The notes under the pieces: generated by a model
What the model was told of the DNA's origin: nothing
What the model saw: the letters and a program-made list of their open reading frames with translations, nothing else
Databases searched by the model: none
Assembly (NCBI GenBank): GCA_043747555.1
Contig: JAYTOY010000056.1
Span: 1 to 18,601, forward strand
Length of the DNA stretch: 18,601 nt
Reading direction: 5' to 3'
From: JAYWDA01 sp043747555
GTDB taxonomy: Bacteria; Bdellovibrionota; Bdellovibrionia; Bdellovibrionales; Bdellovibrionaceae
Part shown: piece after piece, positions 1 through 6,494 of the stretch
Layout of the letters: each line of letters begins with the position of its first letter
Numbering within the stretch: position 1 is the stretch's first letter
Position numbers and translations under genes: made by a program

Positions 1-2
1 TA

Positions 3-71
3 ACAGAAGGCCTTAAAATTTTGCCTGACAACGAAGTTATGGGTAAGGTAGTTTATTTACATACTACCTAG
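3..71 (+). CDS. C-terminal end of an unrecognised protein, cut by window edge
   Basis: An open frame enters from the left edge and ends at TAG 69-71, giving 22 residues ending in EVMGKVVYLHTT. The composition looks protein-like, and the pattern ILPDNEVMGKVV faintly recalls the last strand of S24/LexA-type peptidase domains, but 22 residues cannot establish a family. The stop lies inside a palindrome (63-76) and is followed by a strong hairpin at 80-108, as expected at a gene end. It could equally be chance. Confidence 0.3.
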   Translation, partial: TEGLKILPDNEVMGKVVYLHTT

Positions 72-76
72 GTAGT
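46..76. repeat. Short palindrome cluster at the end of the left-edge ORF
   Basis: Positions 63-76 form a perfect 14-bp palindrome (ACTACCTAGGTAGT). Its right half, AGGTAGT (70-76), is repeated directly at 46-52, so 46-52 can alternatively pair with 63-69. The role is unknown. It could be a protein-binding site, a remnant recombination site near the decayed recombinase, or part of a transcript end. Confidence 0.4.
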
Positions 77-79
77 TGG

Positions 80-108
80 GCCGAAAAGTAGATTGGCTAC
101 TTTTTGGC
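80..108 (+). terminator. 12-bp hairpin, terminator-like, downstream of left-edge ORF
   Basis: Positions 80-91 pair with 97-108 along 12 bp without a gap, around the 5-nt loop ATTGG. The one non-Watson-Crick pair (G83 with T105) is a G-U wobble in plus-strand RNA but a C-A mismatch in the minus-strand RNA, so the plus orientation is favoured. It lies nine bases after a plus-strand stop. The sequence after it (TATTAACG) is not a real U-tract, so it may be only a weak intrinsic terminator or a 3'-end protecting hairpin. Confidence 0.4.
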
Positions 109-220
109 TATTAACGGTGTAACTGGCTGAATTAATTCAAATGTGGCCCGTGGCACCACTCTTCTTTTTCATTCATTTTCAACAATACGGCGAATGGTTT
201 TTTCAATTCATATCGCACAG

Positions 221-778
221 TTAAACCCTCTTTTGGAGCGCTTCCAGCTGGTTCGTTATGTCATCACGATTTTGGCGAATGAGTTGTAATCCACGCTCAT
301 AGGCTTGCTGGTCAATCTGGTTATTTAATAAAAGGTTTAAAAGTTTATCTTCACGAGTTTGGAGTTCTTTTTCTTTATCCTTGAACTCGGCGATTTGTAG
401 CTCCGCTACTCGGTGCGCTTTGTTTTCAGTCTTATTGAGTGCGTCCGCAATATCTTGGGCAAACTCCTCACTAATGCTGATGTTGTCTATCAGGCCACCG
501 AACTGCTCCCAGATTTTTTCGCCGTGGAGATTATCAAAATTTTTGTGAGCGCCTTTTCCATTCGTACAACGGTAGTAATGATAAGTTTTAGATTTACCAC
601 CATCGCGCACGATGTTTTTAGTTTTCGGGTCATAGTGTCGAATTTCCACGAATGTGTACCAGTGAATTTCCAACAATGTTATCTTTGATCTGCTTCGCTT
701 TGAATGGGAAAAAGAGCATATATGCAGTTGATGAGTGGTACCATGCACTTTCAAGATCAAATCAAACCAAACCATCAC
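221..778 (-). pseudogene. C-terminal remnant of a large serine recombinase
   Basis: The frame encodes 185 residues; the part from about residue 40 onward resembles the end of large serine recombinases. It shows the YYRCTNGKG segment of the recombinase zinc ribbon (residues 68-76), a helical stretch with the usual pattern, and a charged coiled coil (about 120-185, with DKLLNLLLNNQIDQQAYERG). These enzymes are normally 450-600 residues with an N-terminal resolvase domain carrying the catalytic serine. That domain and the first Cys pair of the zinc ribbon are absent, and the first ~40 codons look like non-native read-through. An 8-bp direct repeat (GGAAATTC on the minus strand) sits near the apparent breakpoint at 645-670. 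It should have no recombinase activity. It most likely marks a former integrated element whose rest is lost or lies outside the window. Confidence 0.7.
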
Positions 779-779
779 T

Positions 780-887
780 TTGTCGAATATTTCTGGTGGT
801 CCTGGAGATGGGCCCTATAGGTTTTATTTAAAAGATCCCCATGGTTATTGCTTTGAGTTTGAATCTTGGGAAGATTGTTCTGATTAA
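780..887 (+). pseudogene. C-terminal scrap of a VOC (glyoxalase/bleomycin-resistance-like) protein
   Basis: A plus-strand frame too short for routine ORF calling ends at TAA 885-887. It encodes a tail with the hallmark of the last strands of VOC-fold proteins: GPYRFYLKDPHGYCFEFES, matching the family pattern of an aromatic residue, then KDPxG, then a hydrophobic residue and E. The frame stays open upstream only to about 735 and has no plausible start, so the N-terminal two thirds are missing. It abuts the recombinase remnant on the opposite strand, so two decayed genes meet near 700-780. The metal-ligand Glu of the motif is present, but the fragment cannot fold as a full domain. Confidence 0.55.
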
Positions 888-928
888 AAGCACTTCTAAA
901 CCGGGCAATCCCTGACCATTGGGAGCTT

Positions 929-1573
929 TTATGCCACTGATTCCTCGATTCCTTTGATAAGCGCATAGTCATTGAAAACTCGATGGGCCGTTTCGTAGGA
1001 ACACTTCAACCTATTTTTAATTTCAGTTGGATTCTTTCCACCAATTTCAATGGCAGAAATAATATCTGCCCGCCAATTGCATCCGAAAAAAATTCGATTA
1101 TGAACAAAAATATTATTTTGAGCCCATACCTCTTTTTTTGTTATTTTTTTCTTATCCACTTTATTCATTTCAGAAATTTTCAGACCAAACTCTGCAAACT
1201 CAGAATCTGCAGAAGTCTGTCCAATCTTAGCTGCAAAAGTTAAGACCTTGGCGGGATTCGCTGATTTATATTTAAGTTCATGGCAGTATTGAATAGCCTT
1301 TAGAAATCGTCTGTCTTTAGTTTTTAGCATAAGACTGCCGATGACATTTGCATCGCCTTGTCCAGCTTTTAAAACTTTTATAAGAAATTCCGGATGAAAA
1401 ATATCAGCATGTCGTTCAATGGCGCCTATCGCTAAAACCAGAGTTTTCGGGTCGGTGAGGATCCGCTTTGACAGCTCAACAAGGCACTCCTCGGGAAAAA
1501 GAGTCTTCGGAGATTTTGCAAGCATATTGCAGCCAATACCTTTTAAAAGAGAATCAGTTGTAACCGAGGTCAT
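929..1573 (-). CDS. HTH-domain protein paired with a nucleotidyltransferase
   Basis: A 214-residue protein with no signal peptide or membrane segment. The C-terminal ~45 residues read as a winged or tri-helical HTH: isoleucine-rich first helix (ADIISAIEIGG), then NPTEIKNRLKCSYETAHRVF as turn plus recognition helix. The larger N-terminal part (about 1-165) is mostly alpha-helical with repeated hydrophobic/charged alternation, and I do not recognise its family. The start overlaps the end of the upstream nucleotidyltransferase gene by 20 bases, so the two are surely co-transcribed and probably translationally coupled. In AbiE-type pairs one partner is a DNA-binding antitoxin that represses the operon; this protein is the obvious candidate for that role here, though in second position. 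Function is inferred from context. Confidence 0.75.
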   Translation of the reverse strand: MTSVTTDSLLKGIGCNMLAKSPKTLFPEECLVELSKRILTDPKTLVLAIGAIERHADIFHPEFLIKVLKAGQGDANVIGSLMLKTKDRRFLKAIQYCHELKYKSANPAKVLTFAAKIGQTSADSEFAEFGLKISEMNKVDKKKITKKEVWAQNNIFVHNRIFFGCNWRADIISAIEIGGKNPTEIKNRLKCSYETAHRVFNDYALIKGIEESVA

Positions 1574-2114
1574 TTTTTAACTCCTTCACCCACGCAGTGA
1601 TGAAAATCTCTGATGTCTCGACATCGCCTTTGTGTTTCAAAACGTATTTCCGTGCGATTTCTATCTCAGCAATACTTGGTTTTAAGAAAAGAAGGTCATT
1701 ATAATCTTCACCTTTTCGATCAATGGATGCGTGAAGTTTAGAGCTGATAAGATCTTGTCGGTTCAGGCCCATCAAGCTAATAGCTTTACCGTCAAATAGG
1801 ATGACGGTCTTTTTTTTCCAGCCCTTTCCTAAACGCTGACTTAACGTGGAAACTTTATTGTTCAGCCAATCATCCTGAATTTTCAGTTTTTTGGCCACTT
1901 CAAGTGAAGCAAGGCGTAAAGGTTCATCAATTTTATCTTGAATAAGGTCAACGTCCTCAGTTCTTCTCGTTGTGTAACCGAGAAAAATAAGTTGCGCGCC
2001 TCCGCATGTATAGAGAACATAACAAAGTCCTTTCTTTGCAACCAACTTGTCGAGTTCTACAATCGCACCATTGACATCCATATCATCCTTTGTTGGTTTA
2101 ACCAATAATATCAA
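1554..2114 (-). CDS. Nucleotidyltransferase, AbiEii / DUF6036 type
   Basis: A 186-residue protein of the DNA polymerase beta-like nucleotidyltransferase fold. Visible motifs are the GG of the active-site loop (residues 38-39, CGGAQLIFLGY), then RRTEDVDLI with two acidic metal ligands (D54, D56), and farther on DLISSKLHASIDRKGEDYNDL (119-140). The last segment carries the conserved Lys and Asp residues typical of AbiEii and DUF6036 proteins. Such enzymes transfer nucleotides to RNA or protein and often serve as toxins. The first possible codon is TTG at 2114 with no clear Shine-Dalgarno site. ATG at 2081 (residue 12) has AAGGA four bases upstream and is the likelier start. It is first in an operon with an overlapping HTH gene. 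An unrelated housekeeping role is possible. Confidence 0.75.
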   Translation of the reverse strand: MILLVKPTKDDMDVNGAIVELDKLVAKKGLCYVLYTCGGAQLIFLGYTTRRTEDVDLIQDKIDEPLRLASLEVAKKLKIQDDWLNNKVSTLSQRLGKGWKKKTVILFDGKAISLMGLNRQDLISSKLHASIDRKGEDYNDLLFLKPSIAEIEIARKYVLKHKGDVETSEIFITAWVKELKNDLGYN

Positions 2115-2272
2115 AAAGACTGTCGTTTGAGAACTATTTTTTTAACTATCCCCCATACCTGATGCCTTTTAATTGAACCTAAAACGAAGTCTAGGTCATG
2201 TTTTTATTTAAGAGTTGCTAATAATACGATGCCCGATCTCAGCTTTCACGAGTCGTTACAAAATCCGATAAT

Positions 2273-3187
2273 TTAATTTTGAAGAAAGTGACTGACGTTG
2301 GTTTTAATACCTTCAAAAACTGAAAGCTTGACGGCATCTGTTTTTACACTCACGTACAAATCGCGGAACACAGGCTCAATGTCTTTGGGCCGTAACAACC
2401 GCAGCGTTCCGCTTTCAACTTGCGCAGCGACTAGAAGTCTTGGCAAAAATGCAATTTGATCTGTGTTTTGAAGAATGGGTATGGCTGTATCGGCGCCTGA
2501 AGTCTCATGACCGGTTTTTCGTTTCGAGATCGGAATTGGAAAAAAATCATTTCCCTTTATCAGCCCTTCCGCCGTCCAATAGGTCGGAGATATAAATTGG
2601 TAGGGAGTCAGATCAGACTTCAGGATCTGCTTTTTCAAAGGATGGTGATTTCGAACGCAAAGCACCCACTCGATCTTGCCAATTTTTTGAGACAACCACG
2701 TTTGGGGCCAATCCAAACGCCCTAAGTGGAAAGCAATTTCAAAAGCACCGCGAAGCCCCGCGCTGATCATTTGGTCAGGAGCTAGATCTAAAAATCTAAA
2801 AGTCGATGCGGGCGAAACGCCAAGGTCTTTCACCGCTGCAGGTGCAATAAGATGATTGGTCAGGAAAGAGGTCGCGGCGACGCCAATGGTTTGACTTGTC
2901 TGCTTTTGTTGAAGGGATTCAATCTTATAAGCGCTTTCTAAAATTTCTTCCGCCAGTAACACAAGTTGAGAGCCCGTCTCGGAAAGGACAATACCGAAGT
3001 TAGAGCGCTTAAATAAAGTCGTTTTCATTTTTCGCTCGACCGATTGAATTAACTTAGACACCTGACCCGGAGTGGTTTTTAATCTTCGGGCCACTTCTCG
3101 GATCGACTTTGTTTTTGCTGCCAAGTAGAAAACTTCAAGCTCTTTGAGCTTAAGATTTCCTAAATGATCTAGGCTCTGCATTGCCAT
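2273..3187 (-). CDS. LysR-family transcriptional regulator
   Basis: About 304 residues, the normal length for a LysR-type regulator. The N-terminal winged HTH is clear: ELEVFYLAAKTKSIREVARR, then TTPGQVSKLIQSVERKMKTTLF, with the family's usual spacing from recognition helix to wing. A linker helix (SETGSQLVLLAEEILE) follows, and then a periplasmic-binding-protein-like effector domain starting near IGVAATSFL. A longer frame reaches 3214, but ATG 3187 has GGGGAG six bases upstream and is chosen. It is divergent from the type III PKS gene, 127 bases away, which is the classic LysR arrangement and suggests that it controls that gene and itself. The co-inducer is unknown. Confidence 0.88.
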   Translation of the reverse strand: MAMQSLDHLGNLKLKELEVFYLAAKTKSIREVARRLKTTPGQVSKLIQSVERKMKTTLFKRSNFGIVLSETGSQLVLLAEEILESAYKIESLQQKQTSQTIGVAATSFLTNHLIAPAAVKDLGVSPASTFRFLDLAPDQMISAGLRGAFEIAFHLGRLDWPQTWLSQKIGKIEWVLCVRNHHPLKKQILKSDLTPYQFISPTYWTAEGLIKGNDFFPIPISKRKTGHETSGADTAIPILQNTDQIAFLPRLLVAAQVESGTLRLLRPKDIEPVFRDLYVSVKTDAVKLSVFEGIKTNVSHFLQN

Positions 3188-3314
3188 CGATAACTCCCCT
3201 TGTTCCCCGCCCACCTTACTCCAGAAATAAAATAATGGAAACAGGTGTTTCGGTATTTTCTGCCTTCTGCGGATCGCCTGTTAAAGGTATAACTATCTCA
3301 AGCAAGGAGACATT
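3188..3314. promoter_or_regulatory. Divergent promoter region between LysR regulator and type III PKS
   Basis: This 127-base spacer must hold both promoters. For the plus strand a possible -10 is TATAAC at 3288-3293 with only a poor -35 (TTCTGC, 3265-3270), which fits an activator-dependent promoter. The PKS start is preceded by AAGGAG (3304-3309) with five bases to ATG. I could not single out a convincing T-N11-A LysR box. Confidence 0.35.
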
Positions 3315-4493
3315 ATGTTACAAGAGCACACAGGCCATGAAGATTCAACGTATCAGCACCCAGAGATGGAATTACACCAATTAAAACAGGCTAGGCACAA
3401 CACTTCGCGCGCGATGATCTGCGGCATGGGGTCAGCCTTCCCCCAGCGTAGATATTCACAACAGGAGGTTGGAGCTCTTTTGGGCATTGACAACCGAACA
3501 GTGCAAAAGCTTTTAGCCGCTCGCCACATTCTGAATCGACATTTGTACTTGCCAGAGCCGCCTCCAGGACAAGCTGCCATCGCTGATGAAACCCAAGAGA
3601 TGTTAAATGCTAAGTTCGATGAAGGCGTCTTGGACATCGGCGTCCGTGCCACCAGACAAGCCCTCGGAGACAGTCCATTTAGGAAATCAGAAATTGATTT
3701 CTTAGTCTGTGCCACTTCCTCTGGATTTAGAGTCCCTGGTTTAAGTTCGACGATCGCCCGAGCCCTTAATTTGCGCCCAGATTTGTATCGTTTGGATGTT
3801 GTCGGAATGGGATGCAATGCTGGAATGTCGGCCTTAAAAACAGCACAAGCCTTAGCCAAAGAGGGTCAAAAGGGAATCCTACTTTGCTGTGAAATCAATT
3901 CAGCCATTTATGTCAGAGACGAAAGCATTCGCACGGGAATCGTCAATAGTCTATTCGGCGACGGTGCCGCGGCTGTCGTTTTGGCTAATGCCAGCTTAAT
4001 AGAAGGCCATCAGTTTTCTGGTGCTAGAAATACCGGAGGCTTCAATTCAGAAATTTTAGGTTTTGAATCTTACAGTATTCCTAATCAATGGGGTGCGATG
4101 CGTTTTGATTGGAACCAAGAACAAAAAAAATGGTCCTTTGGATTAAGCAAAGAAATTCCCTTCGTTGTCGGTGATCATTTAAATCTTCCCGTCAAAAAGC
4201 TGCTAGAAAAAAATGGCCTTTGCACAAATGATATTCAACATTGGACCCTTCACACCGGAGGCGCTGCGGTGATTGAAGGCGCTAAAAAAAGCTTAGGAAT
4301 CACAGATTTCGATGTTCGCCACACTCGCTCGGTGCTGCGCGATTATGGTAATATTTCATCGGGCAGCTTCCTAGTCAGTCACGAACGCTTACTTAAAGAA
4401 AACGTCATCCAAGATCAAGACCTGGGTGTTTTGATCGCAATGGGCCCCGGCGCAACGCTTGAAGCTTGTTTAGTTCGCTATCATGGGATCTAG
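3315..4493 (+). CDS. Type III polyketide synthase (chalcone-synthase superfamily, DpgA-like)
   Basis: A 392-residue thiolase-fold enzyme. The type III PKS triad is visible: Cys167 in VGMGCNAGM, His313 in TLHTGGAAVIEG, Asn346 in LRDYGNISSGSF, plus the GPG loop (377-379) near the C-terminus. The family condenses malonyl-CoA units onto a CoA-bound starter without an acyl carrier protein, then cyclises the chain. The segment RHTRSVLRDYGNISSGSFLVSHERL resembles bacterial DpgA (3,5-dihydroxyphenylacetyl-CoA synthase) more than plant chalcone synthases. The start has AAGGAG five bases upstream. The first ~30 residues are polar and probably disordered. The divergent LysR gene likely regulates it. A beta-ketoacyl-ACP synthase III role is unlikely because of the GPG loop and His context. 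Substrate and product are unknown. Confidence 0.85.
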   Translation: MLQEHTGHEDSTYQHPEMELHQLKQARHNTSRAMICGMGSAFPQRRYSQQEVGALLGIDNRTVQKLLAARHILNRHLYLPEPPPGQAAIADETQEMLNAKFDEGVLDIGVRATRQALGDSPFRKSEIDFLVCATSSGFRVPGLSSTIARALNLRPDLYRLDVVGMGCNAGMSALKTAQALAKEGQKGILLCCEINSAIYVRDESIRTGIVNSLFGDGAAAVVLANASLIEGHQFSGARNTGGFNSEILGFESYSIPNQWGAMRFDWNQEQKKWSFGLSKEIPFVVGDHLNLPVKKLLEKNGLCTNDIQHWTLHTGGAAVIEGAKKSLGITDFDVRHTRSVLRDYGNISSGSFLVSHERLLKENVIQDQDLGVLIAMGPGATLEACLVRYHGI

Positions 4494-4518
4494 TTAATAT
4501 AAGTCTCTTAACTAGATC
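4487..4518. terminator. 11-bp inverted repeat at the end of the type III PKS gene
   Basis: GATCTAGTTAA (4487-4497) and TTAACTAGATC (4508-4518) are perfect reverse complements around a 10-nt loop. The left arm includes the PKS stop codon (TAG 4491-4493). The stem is AT-rich and is followed by TTACTT, so any intrinsic terminator would be weak. It sits between convergent genes and could act in either direction. Confidence 0.45.
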
Positions 4519-4593
4519 TTACTTGCAGAAGATGACAGTTTACTTCATTTCTACATCCGTAGCGGGCGTGCAAGTGCTGTCGTAAAAATTTAT

Positions 4594-4995
4594 TTATTGA
4601 AACTCAAGCTGACACTTAACATTTTCAGATACTTTTTTGCCATCCATGTCGACAAAGATAAGTTTAGAGTCTTCAGCTTTGTTCAGATTATTTCTTTGCT
4701 TCTTTGTAAATGTGACGACGGCACTCCCAAAGCCAATTTCTCCATCGACCAATCCTCCAAGGCCGTCTGACTTTTCATCTGGAAAGTCCTCGAGCACTTC
4801 AACAACGTCCATCCCCTGACTGGTGAATTCCTTGCTGTCCAGCTTTCCAAGAATAACCCCCTTCGAAACAACCAGTTGCAAAAAAGATCCTTGCTTGTTT
4901 GAGCAATCAAGACTTGTTATTTCTTCAAGTGTTGCAGCGTTAGTCACTGATGCAAGTAACAATGTGAGGGCTCCGAAAATAAAATATTTTTTCAT
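4594..4995 (-). CDS. Small exported protein of unknown family
   Basis: A 133-residue precursor with a textbook signal peptide: MKK, hydrophobic core, and a likely cut after ASVTNA. The mature part is about 112 residues, acidic, with exactly two cysteines (one near its N-terminus in LDCSN, one near the C-terminus in VKCQLEF). These may form a disulfide tying the ends of a small beta-rich domain. ATG is preceded by AAAGGA at six bases, a strong ribosome-binding site. It is convergent with the PKS gene and divergent from the oxoamine synthase gene, so it is its own transcription unit. I do not recognise a family. Periplasmic location is inferred from the signal peptide. Confidence 0.8.
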   Translation of the reverse strand: MKKYFIFGALTLLLASVTNAATLEEITSLDCSNKQGSFLQLVVSKGVILGKLDSKEFTSQGMDVVEVLEDFPDEKSDGLGGLVDGEIGFGSAVVTFTKKQRNNLNKAEDSKLIFVDMDGKKVSENVKCQLEFQ

Positions 4996-5027
4996 AGAAT
5001 GTCCTTTTGTTCATAAATTTACCACGC

Positions 5028-5059
5028 CTCTAAAGCATAATGTCTCTAAAGCATAATGT
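5028..5059 (+). repeat. Perfect 16-bp tandem duplication upstream of the oxoamine synthase
   Basis: CTCTAAAGCATAATGT occurs twice in a row (5028-5043 and 5044-5059) with no difference. Each unit contains a CATAAT that could serve as a -10 element, and the unit contains the ATG that would be the most upstream start (5040) of the following frame. No well-spaced -35 was seen (TTGTTC at 5007-5012 is 23 bases from the first CATAAT). It may be a slippage duplication affecting the promoter. Confidence 0.6.
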
Positions 5060-5153
5060 CATACTTTTTGACAGTCATGAAGTTTTCATAAAAAGAAACT
5101 CCTCGAAACAGGGAAATTTGCGATTCCTTAGGCAAAAGGGTAACTTCCCTACC

Positions 5154-6494
5154 ATGCAAACACCACAGCTAAAAAAACCAAACTCGACAGACCACTCGCC
5201 CCTCGCTCATTTAGTTCGTACTCGAATGAAACTGCCTGAAATCCAGCGGCTTAAAAAACTAGGAAATTTGCTGGAAGCCTTTCACGGAAAATACGCTGTC
5301 ACCACTAAAGTGGATAAAAGAAAAATTGTTTTAAACGGGAAAGAAGTTGTTAACTTCGGCTCAGCTAATTATCTTGGATTTGATTTCCACCCAGAAGTGA
5401 TTAAGGCCAGCCAACAAGCTGTCCAGGAATGGGGAACTCACGCGGGCTGTTCACGGGTTTTTGCTTCGCATGGTAATATCTTTGAACTTGAACAAAAACT
5501 ATCAGAACTTGTTGGCGCTGAAAAAACTTTGATTGGACACAATATTTCGCAAATTCATGCGGGCGTCCTTCCAGCCCTATTTAGCAACAAACAATCGGCC
5601 ATTTTTATTGACCGGCATGCTCATATGTCGATGTATCAAGCCAGTCTTATAGCTCAAGCTAAGGGTGCCAAAATTATTCCAGTTGATATTTCAAACGTTA
5701 CTAAAGCCCGACAAACCATCCTTGATTCAAGACTTCAGCATAATATTTTACTGGTCGATGGCGTTTATAGCATGCAGGGGCATACGCCGCCGCTATTGGA
5801 GTGGGACCTGTTTTGTAAAGAGCAAAATACAGTTTTGTATATCGACGATGCTCATGGAATTGGTATTTTTGGCGAAAACGGTGGCGGTGTTGTTGAGAAA
5901 TATCAGGTGCCATGGGGAAATATTTTAGTCACTGGCAGTCTTCAAAAAGCATTTAGTTCTTATGGTGGATTTATCAGTGGCCAAGCCGCCATCATTGACT
6001 TAATTCGGTTTAGCTCAAAGGCCTATATTTTTTCAGGAACAATTCAACCATCGGCCGTTGCAGGCGCTTTAAAGGTCTTGCAGATCTCAAAGTCTCCAGA
6101 AGGTCAGGCTTTACGATTAAAATTAAAAAACAATTCCCTTGAGATTCGCACAAGGCTTAATGCTTTAGGCTACAAAGTGACCATGGATCCTTCACCGATC
6201 ATTCCAGTGCCCATGGGCAGTGATCTACTGACCATGATGGCAGGTCGACGAATGTTTGATCTTGGAATGTATGTCAATTCAGTCGTCTTCCCAGCGGTTC
6301 CGCATGATGAAGGTGTTCTAAGGATTTCTGTGACCAGTCTTCATTCTGACGAGGAAGTCAATGCCTTGGTCGAAGCCTTTTCTGAACTTCGTAAATATTT
6401 ATCAAAGTATCAAAACCCACTTCATTTTTATGCTCACGCAACCAAGGAAATTATAAAATCTAAAATTTTCTTCGACACCTACAAAGGTCTTTAG
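5154..6494 (+). CDS. Alpha-oxoamine synthase (PLP-dependent; AONS / serine palmitoyltransferase-like)
   Basis: A fold-type I PLP enzyme of about 446 residues. Numbered from ATG 5154, the order is: VVNFGSANYLGFDFHP substrate loop (~65-80), a HAHMSMY segment with the ring-stacking His (H158), IDDAHGIG with the PLP-nitrogen Asp (~230-237), and the Schiff-base Lys265 in TGSLQKAFSSYGG. The family condenses an amino acid with an acyl-CoA or acyl-ACP, releasing CO2. The glycine-rich loop reads GHNISQIHAG rather than the usual form of BioF or Spt, so the substrate may differ. The frame extends to ATG 5040 inside the tandem repeat, but residues 1-38 there look non-native; neither start has a good ribosome-binding site. 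The GNAT gene follows with no gap. Candidate products are a sphingoid-type long-chain base or an aminoketone; biotin synthesis is less likely, as no other bio gene is present. Confidence 0.82.
   Translation: MQTPQLKKPNSTDHSPLAHLVRTRMKLPEIQRLKKLGNLLEAFHGKYAVTTKVDKRKIVLNGKEVVNFGSANYLGFDFHPEVIKASQQAVQEWGTHAGCSRVFASHGNIFELEQKLSELVGAEKTLIGHNISQIHAGVLPALFSNKQSAIFIDRHAHMSMYQASLIAQAKGAKIIPVDISNVTKARQTILDSRLQHNILLVDGVYSMQGHTPPLLEWDLFCKEQNTVLYIDDAHGIGIFGENGGGVVEKYQVPWGNILVTGSLQKAFSSYGGFISGQAAIIDLIRFSSKAYIFSGTIQPSAVAGALKVLQISKSPEGQALRLKLKNNSLEIRTRLNALGYKVTMDPSPIIPVPMGSDLLTMMAGRRMFDLGMYVNSVVFPAVPHDEGVLRISVTSLHSDEEVNALVEAFSELRKYLSKYQNPLHFYAHATKEIIKSKIFFDTYKGL

Noticed and set aside
775..972. Minus-strand 65-codon frame between the recombinase remnant and the HTH gene
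   Set aside because: No family-like features, no ribosome-binding site, and it overlaps both the HTH gene and the better-supported VOC scrap on the other strand.
3353..3859. Minus-strand 168-codon frame opposite the type III PKS gene
   Set aside because: Shadow of the PKS, which has all catalytic motifs; this frame has unusual composition (many Cys and Pro) and no domain.
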